Shown here: piece by piece, positions 55,031 to 64,000 of the stretch
Position numbering within the stretch: position 1 is the stretch's first letter
Layout of the letters: the number at the start of each line of letters is the position of its first letter
Source: Kappaphycus alvarezii
Lineage: Eukaryota > Rhodophyta > Florideophyceae > Gigartinales > Solieriaceae
Reading direction: 5' to 3'
Length of the DNA: 64,000 nt
NCBI GenBank assembly: GCA_002205965.3
Contig: NADL03000079.1
Span: 186,001 to 250,000 of the forward strand
Notes under the pieces: model-generated
Seen by the model: only the letters and a program-made list of their open reading frames with translations
What the model was told of the DNA's origin: nothing
Database searches by the model: none
Translations under genes and position numbers: made by a program

Positions 55031-56563
55031 TTCGAGTGACAACGGCATTTACTGGCTCTCAACACGCACTTGAAAAGGCCCCAACCCACCCGGGAACTAC
55101 CTACTCCCGGTCAATGTATCCTCTGCAGCAGGCCCCAGCCGCAACTCCAGACTGTCGCAAACTTGCTGGCCCATCTGCGCACGACGCACACGCCACAATC
55201 CCGACACGGTCCGCCCCGCTGCCATGAGATCCACAAACTGCAGAAAAGTCTAGCTCAAATCGGATACTGGTACTGTGCCTGTCATCACAAATACCTCGGC
55301 TCCAAAGTAAACGGTCCGGATCCGCAAGGACTGTACTCTTCTCGTACGTCCGCTGCCCTCAGTGTACCGTAGACACAAGGCCAAGGCAGTACGCTCCGTT
55401 GCACAAGTCGCAGTTGCAGGCGGATGAACCCGCCAGTCTTCGGTCCCGGTCCCACGCCCGATCGCCGACGATCAACCGCCGCGACCCGCACACACGACTG
55501 GACACGCGTCAGATCAGCAACCCTCACCAGGGCATGCTCCGCTCCACGCACAACCCCTGCCCCGCCATGAGGACATCTTTACGACCCACATTCCTGTGTT
55601 GTCTCATATCCCTACACGATTCCGATCAGCACTGAGTGACTCCCTGTCGGTCGCCATGCATGACGCAGCGTGGGCTTGTGCACACGGACATAATGATGCG
55701 GAAGAGAAGCTCTCTAAAGTTTTTCTTTTCCCTTCAGTGATGCTTTCCAATACTTCACCTTCCTCAGGTACTACCGGTTCGAACGTCGAAACGCAAGTCC
55801 AATCAACCAGTGACTTAATCAGAGAACGGCTCGAATTGTGGAATGCAGGACAGTTCCAAACCTTATGGCAGAACGCACTTCAACAAGCGACCTCCCGAAC
55901 AAAACGAACTTTAACGCCCCAGGAACAGAAACAGGCCAACATTCGTCGTGCCATGAGACTCGCCCGCGAAGGAGCATATGGGAAAGCTGCACAGGCATTA
56001 GGATCTCTAGGGGTGTTACCGGCCACTAAATCGGTGTCTGACGCCCTCCGAGCTAAACATCCTCAATCCCCGGGAGGATGAGGAACACTTTGAACCGCCT
56101 TCCGCACCCCCCGATATCTCAGCGATCACAAAGGATGAGGTTTTGCGGGCAGTTCGCTCTTTCAAACCCGGTTCAGCCCCGGGGGATCCGGACTTCGCCC
56201 CTCTCACGTCGAAGAGCTTCTACGGACACCCACATCTTCCTCGCAGGGGAAATTCTTGGATTCATTAACAGAACTTCTGAACGTCCTGGCTTCCGGAAAA
56301 GCTCCTACTGCCCTCGCCCCGTGGATTGCTGGAGCCCCACTCACACCACTTGCGAAGAAAGACATGACTCCGCGCCCCATTGCAGTGGGAGAGACTTTGC
56401 GACGGTTAGTTAGTAGCTGCCTTGCTACTCGGGTCAATGAAAAGGCCTCCACCTACTTCCAGCCTCTTCAGGTTGGTATCGCCACAAAGTCAGGAACAGA
56501 TGCAGTAGTTCACGGTGTTCGACGCATCGTGAACAAGTTCGGTACACGCCTGAATATGCGCTC

Positions 56564-57286
56564 TTGTCGGTCGACCTGAAGAATGCGTTCAACCTGTGCA
56601 GCCGTGCTTCCTTTTTTAACGCAGTCCGGAACCTCTTTCCTCAGCTGCTCCCTTGGGTACTGTATTGCTACAACAACGATCCAGCGTTCCTCTGGACGGG
56701 ATTCGAGACTATACGGAGTGTTGTGGGTACTCAGCAAGGAGACCCGCTCAGCGGATTGCTTTTCGCTCTCGTACTCCACCCCATCGCCCTAAAGATCAAA
56801 GAGCTATTGTCGGGATCCCCCGACGAGGACACAGGGTTAGACACACTGCTTTTGGAGCTTTGGTATCACGACGATGGCTACATTGTAGCCAAACACGAGG
56901 ATATACTCAAGGTAATCGAGGTTCTGTCTTCTCCCGAGGCCAAACGTCGTGGTCTCCATCTGGCAGTCTCGAAATGCAAAGTATGGTGGCCCACCGCCCC
57001 CTCCGCGTCGGTTCAGTCCGCATACCCCTGTGATATGCGGCAGGAATACAGTGCTGGTACTTCGGTTTTGAACGCGCCAATCGGCTCCCAAACGTTCATG
57101 GAACAATACTTCCTGGACCATGTATACTCCCTTGAGCCTTTACTTAACGCTGTCATGGAAATCGAGGACGCGCACGCTTCATTCCAACTACTGCGCAACT
57201 GCTTTGGGGTTTGCAAAGTGGGATACCTCTTGCGAGTTGTGCCGCCCTCTGTACGCGGAAAGGGGCCGAATACTTCGACAGCTTAA
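56564..57286 (+). pseudogene. RLE-B reverse transcriptase palm and thumb
   Basis: The frame of 240 codons contains block A DLKNAFN, block B GTQQGDPLSGLLFALVLHP, block C YHDDG with both Asp, and block D with GLHLAVSKCKVWW. A connection MEIEDAHASFQLLRNCFGVC follows. The YHDD variant (instead of YADD as in RLE-A) distinguishes the family. The finger subdomain is upstream in another frame (56256-56579). Confidence 0.85.
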
Positions 57287-58492
57287 TCGAGAGGTGCTGC
57301 CGCACTTTAGCGGGTGGAATGCTAGACAACTGTATATTCAAGGAGCTGCAACTGCCCATTAAGGCACTACAGGAGAAGAAGCCGACCTTGGGAATCGGCC
57401 TCTCCTCCGCGCGAGATGTCGCCGCCGCTTCGTTTCTTGCGTCCAGCGCCGCGACGCAGCAGTTATGCGAGAAGTCTTTGCCGTCCTGTGTTCAAGACCT
57501 GACGCAGTACGAGGATGCTACAGCCGCCTTTACGCATGGAGCGCCTCTTGTCGACCCTCAGAACGAATTCCGTTTAGCAACTTCTGCTCATCCAACCCAC
57601 CATCGCAGAAGAAGCTAACAGATGCAATTCATATGGCTGTGCAAGAGGCCTTGCCGCTCGGAAACATCCGCACCCGCGCCTTCCGCGCTAGCATGTCCCT
57701 CCCCGGTGCCAAAGGCTGGGTCTACTGTGCACCTTGCCCTGGATTGAGGACGCACATCAAGAGCAAAGACTTTTCCGTGTGGTTCCAGTACTTTTGCCAA
57801 ACCCCCTTATTCGCCCCAGGTACCCCTTGCCCCAAAGCAGGATGCCATGAAATGCTGGATATCTACGGGGACCACTTGCTACATTGTCGCTTTGGCTGCG
57901 AGCGGAATACTCGCCATAACAACCAGGTGACTTTACTGGGGAACGACCTTGCAAGAGCCGCCCGACGTCCATTCATCGAACCTCGTCTACACTACCAAAA
58001 CAGGACGAGGCCGGATATCAGGGCGATGGGAGCCGCCGGTGGCACGGATTACTTCGACGTAACCTTTGTCAACCCGCTCGCTCCCTCCCACGCAAGAGCC
58101 AGGGCTTTCAACCCACTCACAAGCCTCAACGCAGCTCACGCAGAGAAGCAGCGGAAATACCAAGGGTTCCTTGCTGAGCTGCCTGGGAGAAACAGGCTGG
58201 TTCCTTCCCATCTCAACGCTTGGAGGATGGCATCCGGCGGCGTTCTCCGTCGTCAAGGAACTCGCGAGAACCGTTGCCACCCGCGCAATGGAACGGTTTT
58301 CGAAGGTTAGAGCCATTCTTTTACAGCGGCACTCCGCTTTGACAGTAACCTCCAATGCCGCTTGTTTGCTGGCTGGCCTCCCTTCCACCTTCTGGTAGAT
58401 TGGAGTGCCATCCACAGCTTTCGACGCATCGTACGGTTTCGCAATTGGCTTGACAATGATACGATATCTACGCCGGTACAAATTTACTGGAT

Positions 58493-58535
58493 ACCAACCC
58501 ACATATCTACCACCAGTAAATTAACCCCCCATTTA
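58493..58535 (+). repeat. RLE-B 3'-terminal hairpin and C-run
   Basis: CCAGTAAATT is the inverted partner of AATTTACTGG upstream at about 58479-58488, giving a perfect 10 bp stem in the 3'UTR. It is followed by AACCCCCC. The stem is kept (9 bp) at 21.2 kb despite a loop-side indel. It is a candidate RNA signal for RT recognition. Confidence 0.6.
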
Positions 58536-58853
58536 CACTTGTATATCGGCATAATAATTTTTGATATACTAGATCGTATCTCCAACGATGATACCGCACT
58601 TAAATGCGGAGAAGTCATTAACCTTACGGAAAGATCGCTCATCGAATTTATCCTCCATCACAATGGATTGCCGTTCATCATTTGATACTGCCATAACCCC
58701 GAATGCATTAGCTGCATCACTTACAAAAGTTCCCGTTGTGGGCATACTCATTCGACGTATACAAAGACATCGCCGGCATTGCAGTCGTCCACATGGGAGA
58801 TCGTTGCCAGGTAGAGCCCCCAATCGTAAACTTGGGGGCTTATATGCAGGAGC

Positions 58854-59830
58854 TTGGCCCCGAGAGGCCTACTTTCCCCGGGTAGCGAATTTATTGCTTT
58901 CATCGGACGGACAGGGCCAAAATTTACTGAAAAGGAGCTTAAAAGCTTCTTCAAAATGCCTCGCTCCATTTACAATAAAGTAAAGGCTGGATTTCTCTGT
59001 GCAGATGGCAATTACAAAGAAAATCAAGACTGGACTGGATTTATGTCTGCTACAACTGATCAGAAGCTGTCTGCTACGCTTTATCAACTCAGCCATGGCG
59101 TATCGTCCAATGTACTAACAAGAGATCTCTGTTTATCTGAATCAACAATTCAGGGTGTCGTCAACATTTTGTGAAAACTGTTTGCACGGCTTTCCGCGGG
59201 ACGTACGTGAGGTGTCCGGAAAAAAAAGTGGCCAAAAACATGATGAAACGACATTGTTCTTTTCTGCAGCACTGGGGTCACTGCACTGCAGTGGTAGGAA
59301 GCTATGTAAAGAGCAGTGGCTGATCGAAGAAAAAATATTTGAAAGCCCTCTGTTACGGAACTGCGCATTGGAAGCCTATCGGACGACCGAATGTGGCTGT
59401 AGTGCCTCAATTTTGGTTATCCAGGAGGTCTTTATGATTTAAACATCCTAGACTGCACTCTTTTTTTTGCAGAGGTAAGCACTGGCAGGTGGCCCCTTAT
59501 GACCTGAATATAAGGTGCCAGGTAGAACAATTACCTGGTTTTCGTGGGTTGGTGACGGAATAGATCCAGCATAGAGATTACTCTTGAAGACAATCTCAAA
59601 TACAAAGACGAAAAGGGAAAAGACATTCGCAAAAGCCCAAAACACTTTTGGAGAGGGCGCAAAGCGCGTGTACAAGGTTTTTTCAATTGGTCGCACATAC
59701 TATCATGGCAATCTCGAACATGAAAAACCATTGATATGAATGAAGTAGTTTGTACCTGTTCAATACTACACAATATGATTATGGAGTACAAAGATTCGGA
59801 GGGAGAGATTGGAAGAAATAATACCACAAG
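58854..59830 (+). pseudogene. Harbinger/PIF-type DDE transposase, inactivated
   Basis: Protein pieces in three frames match the plant_tran/Harbinger transposase layout. The N-terminal helix region is FFKMPRSIYNKVKAGFLCAD. Next comes QKLSATLYQLSHGVSSNVLT, then LCLSESTIQGVVNIL (58990-59170). A GSLxC block with HCSGRKLCKEQW follows, then (frame +2) FGYPGGLYDLNILDCT (about 59385-59455). The C-terminal VVCTCSILHNMIMEYKDSEG lies near 59740-59810. The usual GSIDC Asp, the first catalytic acid, is His here (codon 59284-59286). Stops occur before FGYPGG. The transposase would cut and paste its own element with 3 bp TWA duplications. I could not identify its terminal inverted repeats. Confidence 0.78.
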
Positions 59831-59959
59831 TCTTGACCCAGTGCAGAGATGATCGCTATTCGATCTCAACGTCTCGTACTGGAGCCCTGCGATGCTTCCG
59901 ACGTACAAAGAAGTGAGCAGACAGCGCACATGATCAGAGGGACCATTCCCTTCTAGCAA

Positions 59960-61200
59960 ATGCCCTCAGCCCTCAAGGGCGCCATTTGAACCCTTCATAG
60001 TAGTTCGGATGAGCAACTCTGTTTTGAAGATGAGCGAGGTCATGTGAAGTCCTCCTTGCGTCGTTGTTGCGGCGAAAGGTCCAAGTGGATCTTTGAATTT
60101 TCATTTTCTTTTTTTTGGGAGCAGCAGCTACCTGGGGCGCTTTTTTCTCAACGCCTGTCTGTATGTATCACCGTTTTCGTTGGTTTGCTGAAGATAATTA
60201 TGAATTCCGCAAGCTTATTCGATTGCTTCCTCAAATCCAAATCTTTTCTGGCCTGCTTTGCTTCTGCATCGGCTATAGCGATCGCGGTGGCAATTGACGT
60301 TGAGTTTGTCTCGCATAACTTCTTGTCCAGCAGTCAAGAGCAGCTTTAATGACAAATTTCTTTGCATCTTCTTCCATCTTACCTCTCTCTGCTGCCTTGT
60401 CCGCCTTCAAACATTGAGTTCAGTGCTTGTATTTCTGTACAATGACTAGAGTAGTTTCATGCATTTCGTCTTCGCCAACAGTACTAGAAACAATTCGGCC
60501 AGCAGAACTCCCACCATCACTTTGCTCAAGCTCTTGCACTGCGTCAAGCTCTGATGTGTCCTGGTCAAGCCACTGATTGGTCCGCGGGAAAGGATATGGT
60601 TTCCCAACTATGTAGGTAGGATTGAGGCCAACATCATACAAATAAGAAACTTTGATAACACAAATAAAAAGACCAGTTGCGCGCTTACAGAGCATTTCTT
60701 CCGTAAAGTTACAGCTAAGCCTGGCACGTTCAACAATGCGCATATATTTTTTCAACTTCGACATGCCGCAAAACCCTTTGCTCCCTGCTCAGAAATGCTG
60801 CGACCAGATCTAGATCTCCAAGTACTTGCCTGTTTCTCATCTAGTAGCTCACCGTGATCTGCGAAAAAACAGTCCATAAATAGCATCAACTAGGCTTTCA
60901 GTTGCTTTTACCATTATTTTTTCTTCTGCGTTGAACCATGGATAGATACATCAGGCAAGTTAACGGTTGAACAATGACAACAGCAAGTGTATCGTTATCT
61001 TTTTCATGATGGTGGCTTTCCTCTGGAGGTTTTTGTTTTTCGAACGGAGCCGTCAGTCGTGCCTTGCGGTGCGGAATAAGGAGGATGCTGATCTGCCGGT
61101 GTATTTGAGACTAGCTCACCGTCTGTCGTTGGAATAAAGTTGTCGATTGATTGCATGTTTCTGTCCCTGTGTGGCTGCATTTTCACGCGTATTTGAGTTC
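59960..61200 (-). other. Possible minus-strand companion gene remnant of Harbinger; unrecognised
   Basis: Minus frames at 60764-60420 (114 codons, LNPTYIVGKPYPFPRTNQWL, DTSELDAVQELEQSDGG) and 61186-61004 (60 codons) continue into each other with breaks. Lysine-rich stretches follow (DKAAERGKMEEDAKKFVIKA). Harbinger elements usually carry a second Myb/SANT-like gene, and these frames lie in the right place. I cannot see the SANT tryptophan pattern, so the assignment is by position only. Confidence 0.35.
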
Positions 61201-63680
61201 CCTCACTTAGTGAAGGTCGATGGAGCGAGATTAGTTGGACAAAGGATGAGCAATTGTTTTCGTAAGGGGGCTTGTGGGAAACTTTTTCTGTGCTTTCGTG
61301 GAATGGGAAAGTACTGCAAGTGATGAGGGTCTACTCGATGATCATACAGAACGTCTGATTTCATTGACTCCGACAGTACACTGTGAATCGCAAACGTCCC
61401 GACAAAAGTTATTGTATGGCAGAGCGTTTAGGGGTTTGCTATTGCAAGTGTATTGTACAGTGTTATTGTGCCGTTGAAAAAAAAATTGAGGCACTCGCCA
61501 AAAACTCAGTTATAAATCAAAAATTATGCCGATATGGCGGCTTAGAGGTGACTAGTGGAGATTACCTAAGAAGGTTTTACATTTACAGTGCCTGACTTTA
61601 GTACGTGAGAGAGTACAGAATTAAAAGAGGATAAAATTGCACATGTAGAAATAAGGGCAACCTCATCACAGGGGGAAAATTGAATCAATATGCAATCGGA
61701 TAGACCGAAACCCCTAGACATGTTCGGTGATTACCTCATGCACCGCTTCCTAAGAATCTGATCTCATCAAAAAATTTCGTTACTTCTTATATTACTCATT
61801 ACACCATGTATGTGATTTTGTGCTTGTTTCTTTCGGCTGAAATGTAACAGATCTTACACGTTATTTAAACGTTCCCTCCGATTTCGGCACAGTAGATTAT
61901 ATCTGAGGCCCATAAGTCTTACCAGGATCATTTGTTTGTTGAACAACATTAACCACTGAGCCACATGCGCTGGCTCTCTTGTGAAACTAAGCGGACTACA
62001 ACATATATATATCAACATTGTTAGAGATATAGCCACTGTCACCCTCCCTGCTGCTCAATTTGCAGCTGGATCTTTTTGGTGGCGCTCTATACCCAAGAAC
62101 TTTCAGTATTGACCGGCTTGGTCTTAGAATGGGTTCGGGTTCGGGTTCGGGTAGTAGGGGATGTTCCTTCCAGATAGAGTTGATAGATGTTCAACAAGAT
62201 GCCCAATACACTAGAATCTATTTTGGCCATTCTCACTCTTCGAGGAACCTCGTTTCACAGTGTAGACTATGTTCAAGTTCTAGAAGAGCTCTTTCAAGAG
62301 TGCCCACACTCTCAGAATCAAAAAATCGAATGGTGTCTTCTCCTCCGCAGCCTTTCGCATTTTCAACATATAGAGGCGCGAATACAAATATGTTTAAACA
62401 GAGTTATATTTCTGTTCCTTGTACAGTATTCCCCACTGGGCCTTTGAAGTCTTCAATAGGCTATTCACTTGGTTAGTCCTATAACTAGTAAGGGAGTCAA
62501 AATTTTGGGTACATCAAGGCTTACAGTTCTTCCATCTTCGTACCTGATTATAAAGGCTTCCAATATTTATTCGATTAGATTTTCATCACTCCTCCTAAGT
62601 TAAGGTAGGGTGAAATGGAAAACAAAGGTAGGGAAGGACGTATTCTTCGACTTGGATCTGCAAGGCCCAGCGTACTCCGCGGTAATTAAATCATGTGTTG
62701 TCAAAGTTAAAGAAAGCGAAGCATATGAGCTATTGCAATTTAGCGGAATCAACTTAAGGCCGCATATCCGTTTCGCTCGCTATACTTGTGTTCTGGAAGC
62801 ACAACACTTACAACCGGAGTTTTTAAGCCATTGTTATTCTGGCTTTCGAAAAATCTGTTGACTAAATTTTCTTCCACCGCTTTTGATAGGGGTAATTTTG
62901 AGGTTGGTTCAATGTATGGAAGATGTGGTTGGTTGTAGCCACGCCGCTGCGAGAGAGTTGTACGGGAAAGGTTGTCACTACGTAACACTAAATAACATGA
63001 TAGTGAAGGCATAGACCAGGCCTTTGTTGGGGTATATATGTTTTACAGATCCGATTGCGGATATCCACAAGATCAACAAGAAACGATGGGCAAAAGGTGT
63101 TCTAAACAGGCCATATCGGGTCAGTTCCTTATCTAATGCGGAGCAACTCGGTCAAAACCCTTAGAAAACTGTTCAAATAAAACAGAAAGCTGAGGTAAAA
63201 GTTATCACATAGCTGCCTCCAGCCAAAGCAATTGCCCGCCGGGTCTAGAATTTCTATTTTATTTTTTGGGGGGGGTTTTGGTACTGGTGTAAGACTTGTT
63301 TCCAACGCAGAACACTGCTTTTGCGTTGCCCTCTTGTCGAGAGTTAAGTAACGACATTTTCGAACAGAGAATTTACTCCCTCCCGAAGCATTTTTCATTT
63401 AGCTACTTTAAGCTTCCTGTATCCTTAATTTTGCTCGCATCCGAGAACAAATATAAAGTACCGAGTCCCGAAGAGAGCCTTACTACTAGTCAAACTTTCT
63501 TTCTTCAACCTGATTTCAACTACTCCTTCATACCTCCCTATTTCCTACATCTTTCCATTTCGCTACGCACCATCACCAACAAGCTGCTTCTCGGCTGGAT
63601 TGTCAAATCCAGTCATCTTCATAACCTCTACATCAGGTTCTCTTGGATTCCCGCTCCGCCACCTCATCAAACGCCAAAAC
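61200..63680. other. No confirmed gene; contains one tail insertion and a hexamer repeat
   Basis: A short GGGTTC hexamer run lies at about 62132-62153. A 138-codon and an 86-codon plus frame overlap at 62060-62480 but neither resembles a known protein. A type 2 tail on minus lies at 62886-62990 (GGGGTAATTTTGAGG, AATGTATGGAAGATGTGG). 63250-63680 is the 5' flank of the gene at 63687 and has a 138-codon frame that is probably untranslated. Confidence 0.45.
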
Positions 63681-63686
63681 GGAACC

Positions 63687-64000
63687 ATGGACCACACAAA
63701 AAATCCCAATGAATCTAGCAATACCCTCCGCCAACATTTCATAGAGGCCGCGAATTCCCTTATATTTTTCTACAAGAAATCCACTAGAGTCGAACGTGAG
63801 GCCCATGACACCGGTTCCCGTGCTGCTTACATGCATATTACGCAATGGGCCGCTCGCAAGTCATGCTCAAATCAACCCGTATCTCCGGCAGAAATTATCC
63901 ATTTTTGCACCGAAGAACTTGCGAAACTTCCTTGCCATACGTCTCCTACTGAAAGGCATCCGTTCCATCATTCGAACTCCCATACTTCTGATCCTCATAA
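63687..64000 (+). CDS. HAPSTR1/C16orf72-like protein, N-terminal part (gene runs off the window)
   Basis: The frame is open from ATG at 63687 (context ACCATGG) to the window end: 104 codons and two bases. The conserved pattern is LRQHFIEAANSLIFFYKKST, then a D-x-G-x-x-x-(A/G)Y turn (DTGSRAAYMHITQWAARKSC), then SPAEIIHFCTEELAK. I align this from memory with human C16orf72 (HAPSTR1, a HUWE1-associated stress-response regulator; DUF4588 family): F-x-x-AA-x-x-V-x-x-LYK-x-S, D-x-GI-x-x-GY, W, x-DLI-x-F. The Asp-Gly and Tyr-Lys positions and spacing agree. No intron is visible in the part present. Function in this organism would be stress signalling or protein quality control by inference from the family. 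It is one of the very few frames in the window without breaks. Confidence 0.6.
   Translation, partial: MDHTKNPNESSNTLRQHFIEAANSLIFFYKKSTRVEREAHDTGSRAAYMHITQWAARKSCSNQPVSPAEIIHFCTEELAKLPCHTSPTERHPFHHSNSHTSDPH

Larger units (their letters stand above)
55036..58535 (+). mobile_element. RLE-B non-LTR retrotransposon, longest copy
   Basis: The element is 3.5 kb on plus, in several frames. The N-terminus has a C2H2-type finger (CILCSRPQPQLQTVANLLAH followed by LRTTH) at about 55120-55190, like the N-terminal fingers of R2/NeSL elements. Then come a linker and ANIRRAMRLAREGAYGKAAQ. RT pieces are KDMTPRPIAVGETLRRL, VDLKNAFNLCSRASF, GTQQGDPLSGLLFALV and WYHDDGYIV (Asp pair 56870-56875). The C-terminal finger is CPKAGCHEMLDIYGDHLLHC. 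Endonuclease-like NRTRPDIRAMGAAGGTDYFD plus VTFVNPLAP (58010-58080) follows, then a C-terminal tail. The 3'UTR ends with a hairpin and CCCCCC near 58535. No AP endonuclease. Frameshifts make it inactive. It supplies the 3' tails scattered through the window. Confidence 0.88.

Noticed and set aside
61895..61985. A minus-strand tRNA-like A box (TGGCTCAGTGG, 61953-61963)
   Set aside because: No B box (GGTTCRANNCC) occurs at the expected distance and no cloverleaf can be drawn.
62131..62156. GGGTTC repeats as interstitial telomere sequence
   Set aside because: There are only about four units and the motif differs from known telomere repeats. It is more likely a simple repeat.
1..64000. CRISPR arrays, bacterial operons, phage modules
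   Set aside because: No regular spacer-repeat arrays, no ribosome-binding sites before frames and no bacterial gene order. The content is eukaryotic.

Overview
The window reads as nuclear DNA of an intron-poor eukaryote: about 60 kb of nested, mostly dead transposable elements surrounding a few host genes. There are no bacterial operons, ribosome-binding sites or phage genes. Conserved host proteins are eukaryotic: a CDT2/DTL-type WD40 protein, a trypsin-like protease with a spliceosomal-type intron, and a HAPSTR1/C16orf72-like protein. A red alga (florideophyte) is my best guess, from the few introns, the mixture of RLE-type non-LTR, Copia and Gypsy elements and the AT-rich spacers. This guess is weak, since nothing in the window fixes the lineage.

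Layout: 0-9 kb is a scrap-heap of non-LTR retrotransposon 3' ends, called here RLE-A to RLE-D because their C-termini carry a CCHC finger and a restriction-like endonuclease pattern. 9-16.5 kb is AT-rich DNA with no recognisable gene. 16.6-22.3 kb holds RLE-E, Gypsy and RLE-B remnants. 24.5-25.8 kb is a frame-disrupted trypsin-like protease gene with a predicted C-terminal membrane anchor. 28.17-32.68 kb is a complete LTR-to-LTR Copia element that has lost its integrase core. 32.7-35.3 kb is a degraded Gypsy element. 35.68-39.7 kb is a second Copia copy with an internal inversion and an RT/gag chimeric junction. 41.2-42.54 kb (minus) is CDT2. 43.3-49.9 kb holds RLE-A type elements and a solo LTR with a perfect target duplication. 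52.95-53.51 kb is another LTR. 55.0-58.54 kb is the longest RLE-B copy, with N-terminal zinc finger, RT and endonuclease. 58.85-59.83 kb is a dead Harbinger/PIF transposase. The window ends inside a HAPSTR1-like gene that begins at 63687.

Two themes stand out. First, a swarm of very short insertions (about 40-170 bp) consists only of the 3'-most bases of a non-LTR 3'UTR. One end is fixed (a C-run), the other end varies, and many are flanked by 7-12 bp target-site duplications. They look like extremely 5'-truncated retroposition events, some only 40-50 bp long. Second, the Copia family has a primer-binding site matching the anticodon arm of initiator tRNA-Met (half-tRNA priming, as in Drosophila copia and yeast Ty5), and that site contains the gag start codon.

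Frameshifts are common even in CDT2, so the assembly may contain indel errors. Frame breaks in host genes should not be read as proof of pseudogenes.
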